Source: Saxidomus purpurata (Eukaryota > Mollusca > Bivalvia > Venerida > Veneridae). From it: a stretch of DNA of 64,000 nt. Location of the stretch: the NCBI GenBank assembly GCA_022818135.1, contig JAFMSR010000012.1, positions 5,825,768 through 5,889,767 of the forward strand. Reading direction: 5' to 3'. Shown here one piece after another: positions 24,001-33,362 of this stretch. Both the position numbers and the translations under genes were made by a program. Each line of letters begins with the position of its first letter. Position 1 is the first letter of the stretch. The notes below the pieces were generated by a model that made no database searches, was not told the origin of the DNA, and was given only the letters and a program-made list of their open reading frames with translations.

Positions 24001-27000
24001 GATTACGGAAGATAATCATATGCATATCACGGAAAAGTACGGATATTTACGGAAATTTACGGAAACGTACGGAGCTCGATATCAGAGTTTGTAGTTTGAT
24101 TTTCAAATTTCCGATGTTAATTCATTGACAACTTTGTTATTTACGAACGATTACATATATATTTACCTAAAAATAATTTCTCTAAAAAAAAGATATAGAA
24201 TTTCCGAGAAGGAACTCACGTGATCAAAATCACCCGCCATTTATCGAGGACGCTGCATGTCAAGGCCCAGTGAACGGTTTCACCGATTACAACTACAAGG
24301 TAACCCAGAATCATTTTTGGTTTTCTCTGTTATACACATTGTACAGTACTGTATTTATATTTCATTGCTGGTATTGCTTTGTTTATTTCTGTTTCAAGGT
24401 CTTGTCCTTGGTACACAATAATTTTCGATCCACATCATCAGATCATATCGCTTGAAGTTGTACAAAGCGCAGATTGAATTATTTTTATTGGCTTAAACAA
24501 TTTATAATGTTGACTATGTGATTATTTTTCATTTAACGTACGTTTTATAATAAAACAAACTTCCCTGCCACCCATATATTTGTGAATCATTCATTCTGTG
24601 TCATATATTGAATTTCGTCCTATGCACATTTCGACCCGCGCTTTAGGTAAGGTTCAGCGCAAAACACGTAGGTCAAAAGTTGTTTTTCGGGGAGTTAACC
24701 TATAGCCCCAAGGCCTTCAGCGCTCACAGCGCTTTGATTAAAAGGGGTTTCAGTGTGCCAAATAATATCAAAGTATAATGTGTATGGTTGAATGCACTTA
24801 TGAAAAATTCTTTTTGTGGACAAATATGACTTTTGAGATGCAGTGACAAAATGGAAAGCGTCCGAAGAGAAACAGATGTTGTCTTGCCAACCCTTTGATT
24901 ACCCACCATTTTGTGATGTATCAAATGCAATTTCACAGAAGACTTCTGTACTCATAACTTAAGACGAGTACTGAGTACTGCTGGGTACTTGCAAATTGGT
25001 ACTCGAGTAAGTACGAGTACAAGTACAAGTACGAGTAGCACATCCCTGACTGAAGTAAACTGAATAAAACTTCATTAACATATAGTCATGCCTTTTATTT
25101 TTTTTACCATAAAGAATATGACTCTCGGAATTTCTAAATGACCCCCGAATGCTGATACAGGGGGTCATAAATAACTCCTTAAAATTCATAGCTGCCAGAA
25201 ACACTGTTGATTCCTATCTCCGAAGTGAAGTTTACATAAAAGGTAAAAGGTCAAAATTTGTAGACAGTTGTGTCTCCAGTTTATCACTTTACTTGTGCAA
25301 GGGTTGTCCTAATATTACACATGTATGTGTACAGTCTGTGTTGTCCTGATATTTACACATGTATGTGTGCAGACTATGTTGTTCAGAGACAATCCTCCAG
25401 CACTTTCAGTCCTTTGATTATACATGGAACCTTCTGTATCATATCATGACAATAGCAACTGTTGTGTGCCAGACATATTATTCTATGTTTATTTTCACTC
25501 TTCAAACCTGCAAGACATCTGCGAAATTATGTCAAACGAAATTAATAGTCAGAATACATGTGTATATACGTATTTCCTATTCAGGACGAAAATGTGCAGA
25601 AAAAACATTTCACATTTACAAATTAATATGACTGAGGTCACATTTATTCACCTGTAAACTTTTTTGTCACATTATGCAAGATGTAGGCGGCAGTGCATGT
25701 AACAAATTCAAAGCCATCATCTGTAAAGCCTATGTATTTCTACAACGGGATATATTCCAGGTGCATATCAAGTAAAATCTTAAGAATTTTTTAAAAACTA
25801 CATGTAATAATTTCCTTAAGAAGATAAATTATAAACGATCATGTGCTTTGCAGCTCGCTGGAACTTAATTAACCCGTTTATGCTTAGTGGCTATTAAAAT
25901 AATACCTTTTCAAACAGCTACGCTTTAAAGCAGACGACAAATTCAATGTCGTGTGATCAGGATTTAAGTTATTATCATTTTGGATCTTAATTCTGCAAAA
26001 CACCCCTATTTGAAGAATTGGACTTACCCAAATTGGAAGTCAGAAGATTCCATTGTAAAAATATAGGTACAAATGGGTTAAATACTTTCTCACACAAAAT
26101 CACAGACTTCTGACAAAATAACAGTAACTGAAGCCTTAAAAAAATTGTCGTAAGGAAAAATATCTAAAATATCACTGCATATGTTTCTGAAATACGATCC
26201 TTGGGCTTTAAAAATATTAGATTAAATTTAACGTTCTTGACGTTGGAACTCTGACATTAGGATGATACTTCTTTTCTTTGCTTCTTCCTCCGTCTAGACA
26301 ATCTCTTTATCATTCTAGTTTCTTGGAACATTCATTGTAACTTAAGTGCATCTGTTAGAACATTTAAATTTTATATCTTACATATACACTTGGCACGTCA
26401 GTGAAGAAGTAAACAATTTTTTTTATTAACTGAATGAGTGTTTGAGATGACAAGCTGAACATAAGTTATAACATTTTTGTCTCATATTTGTATCATTTAG
26501 AAACACTTAACATACTTTTTATAACGAGCGCATGTATCAAATACCAGTGTACATATTTTGCATTTTCTGATTTAGTGGAACTTTGGGATGATATATGAGT
26601 TATAATTGCCACACAGACGCTCCATTGTTTTGTTGTTGTTGTATTTCAAGTTGTTGTTTTATCCAAATCTTCTTTTGAACTAAAGATGAAAAAAATTATT
26701 CCACACAACTTATTTTGCAGCTGATTTATTCAACCGAAGCTATTACATATTTGTTACACGTATACGTAGAATTAAATACTTGACCTATAACTAGGACACT
26801 GTTTGTTAGATATCAGTCACAATACATTTTTATAGTTTCATGTTTTATATGCATATAGAGTATAAAAAAACATTTACATGACAAATCGTGCCACAATATC
26901 TGCACGTCTCTGTAGAATGGTTGGTCCTTATAAAAGAACAAGTGGCATCATCATTATGTTTGATGCAATTACAACATTCTATAGATTTCAGACTGAGACA

Positions 27001-30000
27001 AGAAAAATTCTCTGCAAGCAGCTGAGAGTATAATGCCTTAGCAATATTTCAAGGTAGCAAAATGAAAATTATCCTTCTTAATTATGTTATACCTGTTCCT
27101 AATTACCTTCACAGGTTCGACCTTTCCCGCTCAGACGCTTACATAAGCAGCTATTTCCGTCTGGTTGTGCCTCATTTGCGAATTTTCAAATGTTAACACA
27201 TAATTATGACGTTACGTGTGTCATATCCGACAGGAATGTAAAAATAATTCCCGAATAAAAGACTTCATAATTCAGAGGAATAGATAAGTAATGAGAACCC
27301 CACACTTTAAATACATTATTTTAGTAGATTATCCGGAGAAAATCAAAATATGTCCATAGCAAACAAAACTTTTACAATGCGTTTGAATTTCGCTAAAAAA
27401 AACTACACTATCCCTGTAACGTCATGCCGGGCCTGAAAAAATGAAACGATTTAATGTTCTTACCAAATTGGAACACAAGCCTAAGGTCGTCCTTTGCTGA
27501 ATCATAAGCCCTGTTGAACTCGATGTTGATACGGAACGACTGACCTCGTCTGATCACCAGTTCTTCTCTTGTATCAAACTCCAGAACGTCTGTGATGTCA
27601 AATTCGTTCGTATGGTGAGCTTTTGCATTTAGCCGTGCGTTTAGATTTACTTTGGATACCTGGATGGTCTCTGTGTCGGTGGCGCCAGGTACTAGGGGAA
27701 AACACACAAAAGAATTTACTAAGTTGGTGCTTGAAACATAGTAATAAAAGATCATGAGAGAGGCCGTTCATGTCAATTCGCAACACTTTTGTTTTTGAAA
27801 AAAGATTTCTTCACTGAAGAATGCTCATAGAGAAATGAATATCGGTTACCTATCTAAAATTTATCCTGTTTTCCTTGTCATTTTTTCAATTGTTGACACT
27901 TCTGAGGAGTAAGACCGTCCCTTTTAACTATATTCATATCTTTTTTGTTTTTGTTTGTGGTTACTGCTGAGAAGTTTTGGGATATACATTTAAAGAAACT
28001 TGTTAAAAGTATCGCAATTAACTGAAAAGTAAGGCGTTTGATGTATCGTTATCATGTTGACAGGAACGGCCATTCATACCAAACATTCTGTGCCCAGATA
28101 ACTTGAGAGAACTCTTCTGAAAACATCATGCTGTTTATCATGCAGTTTTTATATGACAAAAAGCTCTGTTTACAGGTAAAATCTGATAATTCAGTAGCTG
28201 CGAAAATGGGGTTTACAGAGATATCTGTTTCACATCTTTGAGGGATATTTTTCTATTTTTTAGAGATATCTCTCAAAGTTACAGAGATATCACTCTATGA
28301 TTAAGAGATTTCTTTCGATTTTGAACAGATATACATATATCTTTTGAGGTAGGATAAATATCTCTGTGCGATAGAGAGATATGTCTATTGCATTGAGAGA
28401 TATCTCTTTAGTATCAGGATATATCTTTCAAAACACGAGATGTATCTCTATTTAAAAGAAAAATATGTCCTAATTTACAGAGATATGTCTGGATTTAAGA
28501 GATATCTCCACTATATTAGGAGATATCTCTATGAAATCAGAGAGATAGTTCTTTTTTATTAAATAGTAAATTTGCTTGCCATAGTTTACAATTAATTAGC
28601 GATTAAATATCTGCCTTCGTGTTAACGGTGACCATTCCATTTTCCGGTACCATTCTTCGTCTATGAATTTTAGTGAATTATTTTAAGTTTTATAACCCAT
28701 CATTACGTTGGAAAGTAGGTCCTGAATACAAGCTATTTGTTCAGTGCATAAAATGTACTATCTCTGCCCTAACCCCTGCACGGCCAATGTTCCCTTTCGA
28801 TGTTGAGGTAATCACCATCTGTAGTTTATTGCACAATATTCATTACATACCTTGTGTAAAAAATTAAAAACAATTTTGAACCACAGCCAATCTTAACAGA
28901 ACATTACAGGTAAAAACCACTTCAAACCAAATCTAGGCAAAAACATAGATGATTTACTATTCTCCTGTCATAATCTTTGCAAAGCTGATTTCACAGATGC
29001 TGCAGCAACGAAATAAACGCTTATCAAAACTGACAAAATGAGGCAGAATAACAGAAATATTCGCTTTAACATGTATATTACAGTGCACAAAACTAAAATT
29101 CAAACTAACAGTAGGTTCTATCTGTTGGGCTATTCTAAGTGGATATTTGCGGGGTTAATCTTTGCTTTGGCCACGAGTCAGTAAGTGATAAAGTCGAAGC
29201 CATGCTTTAATAATTTTGTGGTTACGAACTTTCCTTTCATATTACATATGACACCATGGTATACAGCTGTTTCGCCGAATCAACGACTTCACCCTAAGTC
29301 ATATGGTCATATGGGGGGCATAACATTATAAAACATAATAGAGTTGATAACTGACGCTTTCATAATATGAAATTAAAACAGAGTGCAAATAAGTCGTCAG
29401 TCGAATGATTTTGAAGTTAGCCAGGAATGTTACATAATAGATAAATAATAAACCAAAGTGTTCATTAACCAAACTCATTTTAGGACAACATTACGGTGAA
29501 CAAATACACACCTGTCACTGTCGTTTACAGGAATCTTGTCTGACTGTTTACTTTCTCTCTCGAGTATTACATTTTCTGATATCAAAGACGAAAAACATTG
29601 CACGTATTGCATAAACACGTGTTCTTGCTTGCAAACAAAACATTTCTGTCAGTGACAGAATAACTATGTTCTTTGTAAAAATGTTTCAACAAATGGCATC
29701 AGATACATTACGAGTGAAAATTTGAAAAATAGAGTTTTGAGGTACCAGTCAATCTAACACTAGTATTAACAAGCTGTTATCGACCAGACAAAGCGGGTAC
29801 CCGACTGTGTACCTTATATCTACACGGTCGTAATAGAAAAGCGAGCCCCTGACTGTGTACCTTATTTCTACACGGTCGTAATAGGTAAGCGAGCACCTGA
29901 CTTTGTACCTTATGATAGGTAAGCGAGCCCCTGACTGTGTACCTTATGTCTACACGGTCGTAATAGGTAAGCGAGCCCCTGACGGTGTTTCTTATGTCTG

Positions 30001-31380
30001 CAAAGTCGTAATAGGTAAGCGAGCACCTGCCTTTGTACCTGATGTCTACACGGTCATAACAGGTAAGCGAGTCCCTGACTGTGTACCTTATGTCTACACG
30101 GCCGTAATAGGTAAGCGAGCCCCTGACTGTGTTTCTTATGTCTGCAAAGTCGTAATAGGTAAGCGAGCACCTGCCTTTGTACCTGATGTCTACACGGTCA
30201 TAACAGGTAAGCGAGCCCCTGACTGTGTACCTTATGTCTACACGGTCGTAATAGGAAAGCGAGCCCCTGACTGTGTACCTTATGTCTACAAGGTCGTAAT
30301 AGGTAAGCGAGCCCCTGACTGTTTACCTTATGTCTACAGTGTCGTAATTAGTAAAGCGAGCCCCTGACTGTTTTTCTTATGTCTACACTGTGGTAATAGG
30401 TAAGCGAGCCCGCCTTTGTACCTATGTCTACACGGTCATAACAGGTGCGGTCCTGACTGTGTACCTTATGTCTACACGGCGTAATAGGTAAGAGCCCCTG
30501 ACTGTGTTTCTTATGTCTGCAAAGTCGTAATAGGTAAGCGAGCACCTGCCTTGTACCTGATGTCTACATGGTCATAACAGGGGAAGGAGCCCCTGTCGTG
30601 AGCTACACGGTTAATGGAAAGCGCCCCTACTGTTACCTTTCTGCAAGGTCAAATATAAGCGACCCCTGACTTACCTTATGTCTACAGTGTCGTAATTAGT
30701 AAAGCGAGCCCCTGACTGTTTATCTTATGTCTACACTGTGGTAATAGGTAAGCGAACCCCTGACTGTGTACCTTATGTCTACAGTGTTGTGATAGGTTAG
30801 CGAGCACCTGACTGTGATGCTTATGTCTACAGTGTCGTGACAGGTAAGCTTGTTTCTGAATGTGTACCCTATGTCTACAGTGTCGTGATAGTTAAACGAG
30901 CACCTGACTGTGTACCTTTTGTCTGCAGTGTCGTGACAGTTAAACGAGCACCTGACTGTGTACCTTATGTCAACAGTGTCGTGATAGTTAAACGAGCATC
31001 TGACTGTGTACCTTATGTCTACGGTGTCGAGATCGGTAAACGCGCACCTGACTTTGTACCTTATGTCCACAGTGTTGTGATAGGTAAGCGTGTACATGAC
31101 TGTGTACGGTGCAGCAAAATTTTTTCTTACTTATTTACAACGATCTTTTTCTAATATACAGAGAAAACTCACTGACACTGTCTAAATTGGTTAGTACATT
31201 GACTGTCTAAACAAATCACTTACATCACTTACCTACTCTCGTTCTGTGAGCAAGCTCCGATTCGATTCCACCGGTTATAGCGTTGTGTAAACCCGGATGT
31301 CTTTCGTAGTATGTGCTGCGGTCGACAGTCCGAGCACCACCTGTAGAAGCACCTGCCAGTCGACTTCCGGTGCAGCCCAT
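8035..31380 (-). CDS. Transglutaminase A (15 coding exons, 754 aa)
   Basis: Predicted calcium-dependent transglutaminase, forming epsilon-(gamma-glutamyl)lysine crosslinks between proteins. Joining 15 exons gives 2265 coding bases with matching splice phases and one terminal stop. Order of parts: short acylated N-terminus (residues 1-49), N-terminal beta-sandwich (about 50-200, with IRRGQSF and YILFNPWC), catalytic core (about 205-510), linker, then two C-terminal beta-barrels. The triad is Cys336 (GQCWVF), His395 (NFHVWND) and Asp418 ([10 protein letters not shown]). Trp314 (SPLDW) sits at the usual core position and [11 protein letters not shown] is a typical calcium-site segment. MGCTGS fits N-myristoylation at Gly2 with a palmitoylatable Cys3, as in membrane-attached annulin-type enzymes. 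It has no signal peptide. The start is the only in-frame ATG giving this motif, and TG-B has a homologous start. An AATAAA (reverse complement at 7988-7993) lies about 42 bases after the stop. Exon 12 has a weak donor (GTTTGC). Family assignment is secure; the membrane location is inferred. Confidence 0.93.
8459..8595 (-). CDS. TG-A exon 14: C-terminal barrel 2, first part
   Basis: Encodes [20 protein letters not shown] then [16 protein letters not shown] and [10 protein letters not shown], matching the conserved NPL..L..C...V.GPG block of the second C-terminal barrel. Phase 0 in, 2 out. Confidence 0.93.
8795..9432. repeat. 23-bp minisatellite built from the TG-A exon 13 donor
   Basis: About 27 tandem, slightly diverged 23-bp units. 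On the minus strand each unit contains CATCTTACTATCAAG|GTAAAC or a close variant. The unit nearest the gene is the last 23 bases of coding exon 13, encoding KPHLTIK, and the next unit begins at the splice donor. The array runs from the exon into intron 13. Confidence 0.95.
9408..9568 (-). CDS. TG-A exon 13: C-terminal barrel 1, second part
   Basis: Encodes [20 protein letters not shown] then CICKISCMC and [18 protein letters not shown]. It ends LTIK where B and C have LDIV. The last 23 bases are the first unit of the minisatellite that fills the following intron (8795-9432). The donor is AAG|GTAAAC, in phase 0. Confidence 0.88.
10357..10558 (-). CDS. TG-A exon 12: C-terminal barrel 1, first part
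   Basis: Encodes [40 protein letters not shown] and [10 protein letters not shown], the first C-terminal immunoglobulin-like barrel. The predicted donor GAAG|GTTTGC is weak, but its position and phase match TG-B and TG-C. Confidence 0.88.
11009..11088 (-). CDS. TG-A exon 11: linker to the first barrel
   Basis: Encodes [15 protein letters not shown] then EGVYECKAE, the usual acidic 'EE-R' linker after the core. Acceptor TTTTAG... TTTAG, donor GTAAAC. 80 bp against 53 bp in TG-B. Confidence 0.85.
11350..11450 (-). CDS. TG-A exon 10: end of the core
   Basis: Encodes [11 protein letters not shown] then [16 protein letters not shown], matching the family IGK-L-STK and DITDxYKxxEG motifs. 101 bp, which is 36 bp longer than its TG-B counterpart. 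Confidence 0.9.
12045..12204 (+). other. Coding-like segment inside TG-A intron 9
   Basis: This stretch is more GC-rich than the surrounding intron and is open on the plus strand, opposite to TG-A. It encodes [40 protein letters not shown] and KLYQ before a stop. An acceptor-like TTTAG precedes it. I cannot assign a family; it may be a gene fragment carried in by a mobile element. Confidence 0.15.
12703..12865 (-). CDS. TG-A exon 9: core segment
   Basis: Encodes [20 protein letters not shown] then [16 protein letters not shown], a strongly conserved family block next to the active site. 163 bp in both paralogs, phase 1 in and 2 out. Confidence 0.94.
13166..13269 (-). CDS. TG-A exon 8: catalytic histidine and aspartate
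   Basis: Encodes [20 protein letters not shown] then [14 protein letters not shown], carrying His395 and Asp418 of the triad. It differs from TG-B exon 8 at only two bases (13246 and 13260), although adjacent exons are well diverged. Confidence 0.96.
13340..15395. repeat. 24-bp minisatellite with 72-bp higher order (TG-A intron 7)
   Basis: From about 13790 the array is regular 24-bp units such as TTGACTCGGGTGTGTCCTGG plus ATTA, arranged as a 72-bp triplet of CGGGTGTGTCC, TGGAAGTTTCT and GGGTGTTTCTT variants. The left part (13340-13790) holds older, more diverged units. Because 24 is a multiple of three, long open frames arise by chance, including 209- and 148-codon ones. Confidence 0.95.
15549..15687 (-). 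CDS. TG-A exon 7: calcium-site segment
   Basis: Encodes [20 protein letters not shown] then [12 protein letters not shown] and [16 protein letters not shown] corresponds to a calcium-binding region of the family. It ends in phase 2, so the codon for Trp392 is split with exon 8. 139 bp in both A and B. Confidence 0.94.
16014..16188 (-). CDS. TG-A exon 6: catalytic cysteine
   Basis: Encodes [27 protein letters not shown] with the conserved tryptophan (Trp314), and [10 protein letters not shown] with the active-site cysteine (Cys336). 175 bp, identical in length to TG-B exon 6; the two differ by roughly a quarter of their bases by eye. Confidence 0.95.
16770..17310. repeat. Old degenerate repeat of about 110-120 bp units (TG-A intron 5)
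   Basis: Repeats of TTTCTATTTTTAGTAACAG, GACCTTGACCC and ATAAGCTACATACATACCAA, ending near GACGCCGCCCGCCCAACGA. It resembles, on the other strand, the interior of the element at 48813-49926, so it is probably a decayed copy. Confidence 0.55.
17557..19985. repeat. 43-bp minisatellite, about 55 units (TG-A intron 5)
   Basis: Head-to-tail 43-bp units with core ACAGCGGCATAGACTCATAT and GCAAGTGTTGGTTTGTGT. Variant units recur exactly 559 bp (13 units) apart: the TTTTTGTACACCGG variant at 17967 and 18526, and the GTTGTATTGTG variant at 18432 and 18991. This marks a block duplication within the array. Toward 19380-19900 truncated units and ATAAATCATGTAAG variants form a second mosaic pattern. Confidence 0.97.
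20201..20308 (-). CDS. TG-A exon 5: core helix segment
   Basis: Thirty-six codons, from [14 protein letters not shown] to [13 protein letters not shown]. They match the family pattern of a Cys-containing helix followed by an R-V-S segment. Same length and phase (0 in, 0 out) as TG-B exon 5. Confidence 0.9.
20540..20658 (-). CDS. TG-A exon 4: entry to the catalytic core
   Basis: Encodes [20 protein letters not shown] then GKIYAG and KPWVFGQ, the conserved stretch leading into the transglutaminase core. 119 bp, as in TG-B. Acceptor TTTCAG, phase 1 in and 0 out. Confidence 0.92.
21000..21056. repeat. ATA trinucleotide microsatellite
   Basis: About eighteen uninterrupted ATA units, about 20 bp from the donor of TG-A exon 3. 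Confidence 0.95.
21077..21334 (-). CDS. TG-A exon 3: second half of the N-terminal domain
   Basis: Encodes [39 protein letters not shown] and the conserved ending YILFNPWC. Its 258-bp length equals that of TG-B exon 3. Phase 1 in and out. Confidence 0.93.
21684..21718. repeat. 35-bp near-perfect palindrome (TG-A intron 2)
   Basis: CAGGGTCCG, then TATATTACATGTAATATC, then GGACCCTG reads almost the same on both strands; only the bases flanking the ATATTACATGTAATAT core do not pair. Confidence 0.85.
22230..22625. repeat. Degenerate tandem repeat, about 28-30 bp (TG-A intron 2)
   Basis: Repeated variants of AGATAAGTGACAATGAACAG and TTACCACA, strongly diverged in length and sequence. An old minisatellite in the intron between exons 2 and 3. 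Confidence 0.7.
23120..23225. repeat. Three-copy 33-bp tandem repeat
   Basis: AAACCCGATAAAGCATTAG plus TTTTCTTGATGTTT occurs three times in a row, the last copy diverged. Lies in TG-A intron 2. Confidence 0.8.
23722..24733. mobile_element. 1-kb dispersed repeat, copy 1 (TG-A intron 2)
   Basis: Starts TTTTTGGCCTGGGGACTG and ends with the hairpin AGCGCTCACAGCGCT followed by TTGATTA. Copy 2 at 57100 is about 95% identical by eye in the same orientation. Both copies keep a 61-codon plus-strand frame ([18 protein letters not shown]...) and a longer minus-strand frame (MQPVSYIP...). It also contains a run of ACGGA(A/T)ATTTACGGAAA. No known transposase is visible. Confidence 0.8.
24734..27463. other. 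TG-A intron 2, right half
   Basis: Apart from the GTAC simple repeat this is AT-rich intron with short unrelated frames (for example 25359-25657) and no recognised element. Confidence 0.5.
24960..25042. repeat. GAGTAC / AAGTAC simple repeat
   Basis: Irregular GAGTACTGAGTACTG and AAGTACGAGTACAAGTAC units. Self-complementary GTAC-rich low-complexity DNA in TG-A intron 2. Confidence 0.7.
27464..27691 (-). CDS. TG-A exon 2: start of the N-terminal domain
   Basis: Encodes the first half of the transglutaminase N-terminal beta-sandwich. Key residues are VSKVNLN, the family hallmark [18 protein letters not shown], and [10 protein letters not shown]. The acceptor is CCCTAG and the donor GTAAGA; it is phase 1 in and out. 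Confidence 0.92.
28215..28556. repeat. Cluster of palindromic AGAGATATCTCT motifs (TG-A intron 1)
   Basis: About 15 perfect or one-to-two-base variants of the self-complementary 12-mer AGAGATATCTCT in 340 bp, spaced roughly 20-25 bp apart with AT-rich, poorly conserved spacers. Confidence 0.8.
29785..31110. repeat. 48-bp minisatellite (TG-A intron 1)
   Basis: Tandem 48-bp units with core AATAGGTAAGCGAGCCCCTG and ACTGTGTACCTTATGTCTAC. Units around 30410-30700 carry many small deletions. The right half shifts to a CAGTGTCGTGATAG variant. The period is 16 codons, so chance open frames exist on both strands. The array ends about 120 bp from TG-A exon 1. Confidence 0.95.
31233..31380 (-). CDS. 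TG-A exon 1: acylated N-terminus
   Basis: Encodes residues 1-49, beginning [10 protein letters not shown] and containing [14 protein letters not shown], which TG-B shares as [14 protein letters not shown]. Gly2, Cys3 and Ser6 match a myristoylation plus palmitoylation signal. It ends in phase 1 at a GTAAGT donor. The 5' UTR limit is not visible and I saw no clear TATA box upstream. Confidence 0.85.
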
Positions 31381-32517
31381 TTTTGCTTCTTGTTACAGAA
31401 TTTCCACTCTCAATAATTCCAATTTTCAAAGATTACTTTACAATGCAAATTTCAAATCTCTAAACCGTTTTTAAATTTAAACGAAAGAGTTACGCATTTA
31501 TTCTCCGAAAATAATAAACAAAATATTCCTTCTGACGAGCGTTTCCTCTGCTATAAAAGCATTTCACGACTGAATAAGAAATTTAAAACACACGTGCACT
31601 GATAACACGTGATTTGGAAGTGCAGAGATGCAGTCAGTTTTACCACAATTATTTTATCTGATTATTTGTGCGGTATCGTTATTCACTGATGCTTACATTT
31701 TTTACTGATCACATTATGCAAAAGCCCACGTACTTGAAACAGTGAATCGTTCCTCTGATGATTTGAATATTAATATAATAGGTATATAAGCAGTACGTTA
31801 CGATGTAGTGTATGGGATAGCCGTCCAAGACCAGATTACAGTTGTTAAACTTTGTAAACCTGTTAGTAATATATCTTAGTTCTTTCCGGGTTTTGCAGTT
31901 AAAAGAAATTACAAACTAACGGAATTTGATTTAATATAGGGGGAAAAAGGTACAAATAAAAGTAATAATATTACAGGTTAATATTTCGTATAGCATGCAG
32001 GCACTTATCTGATTGCACTATATTCAAACATTGTGATTGGTCTATCATATGTCACATGACCCGAAAGCACATGGCGTTAGCTGTACGCTTCGGTGACTTT
32101 AACATAATGGCTATTCGGTTTCAGAAATGTGGTCATACAATAGAAGTATATTGTGAGCTGTATTTCAATCCTCCTGCTGTCCTTGGTGACCTTGAACATT
32201 TTAGATGTCGGTCAACATCCTACCAATGAAAAACACCTGCGTCAATTGATCTTCCTGTTTTCTCTGAGGAAAGCATTGTGCTAGCCCAGAGTTGATATAT
32301 GAGTAGTAAGTAGGTTTGAACATTTACATAAAGAGATCTCCAGAACATGTAACAATCTCATTCGTTGTGTCTCCACCTTGAAAGCAATGCGCTTTCTCGG
32401 GGACAGGACATAATAGAAACGGTCCAAGCTAGTTTAGAGGCATCAGTATAAAAGATAGACCAGCATAGAAGACAGACACTTAAGGTGTGATGTTTATTAG
32501 TGATAAATTTATATTGA
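31381..32517. other. Upstream flank of TG-A
   Basis: Expected to hold the TG-A promoter and 5' UTR. On the minus strand I saw no convincing TATA box and no further upstream in-frame ATG with a coding look. Confidence 0.4.
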
Positions 32518-33362
32518 TACGGAAAGGACCTTCCAAATACCGGAAACTTCTGAAAAACGGACGATTTGTTAAGCCCGAAATTTCCCCTCTATTTTCTAGT
32601 AAAACGTACTTCCGAATACCGGAACTCCAAATTCCGAATACCGGATGATATTTTTGTAAATTTTAACTTCTCGCAGTACAAATTGTCTTCCAAAAACCGG
32701 ACACAATAAACACTCAGATCAAAAATTAATGCTTCTGGCAAAATGATTGCCATAGTTTGGCCAGTTAACGGTTATCGTTTATTTTGACACTTGTTAGAAT
32801 CACAACCTGTCAATCAAAGGATTAAGAAGTAACACAAGACTGTAATTATTAGATGATGATATCGAATAAACAAAGGATCAGCGGATCAATGATAGTTGAG
32901 TGAAAATTGAGCAGATTTATGTTGACGAAAAATCAATAAAATAAGGACATCTTTGGGGAAAAAAGCCTGAGACAATCATAATTAAAATAATTTGTGAGTC
33001 TGAAGTCGTTCCAAAACCAACTCTTAAGGTGTGTGTTTTATTTTGAAATTTGTATTACATGATATTGATTGAAAAATCGTTTTCTTGAAGTACAAGTGTA
33101 TCTTATTTGATGCTTTATTTTTTGTCATTTTATATTGTTAAATAAATTATAAAATGTGTTTAATATTGTTGCATGATACTAAACAAGGGTCACAATCACT
33201 TCTATGCATTAAAAAATAAGGATTTTCCAAACCATTGAGAACCTTTGATTATCTCTCCCTTTTCAGTCCAAATCACCCCAGACTTCCAAAAACCGGAAAC
33301 TTCCAAAAACCGAACTTTTCTACAGGTCCCATCACTGTTCGGTTTTCGGAAGTTCCACTGTA
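32518..33362. mobile_element. pogo/Tigger-like MITE
   Basis: The right end read inward is TACAGTGGAACTTCCGAAAA and CCG, the left end ACGGAAAGGACCTTCCAAAT and ACCGG. TTCCGAATACCGGA motifs follow on the left and TTCCAAAAACCGGA motifs on the right. CAGTGGAACxTCCGAAAACCG is typical of pogo-like termini. The interior is non-coding AT-rich DNA. Confidence 0.65.

Noticed and set aside
29903..31154. Open frames of 154, 125 and 105 codons on both strands
   Set aside because: Product of the 48-bp (16-codon) array; both strands are open equally, which is expected of a repeat whose period is a multiple of three.
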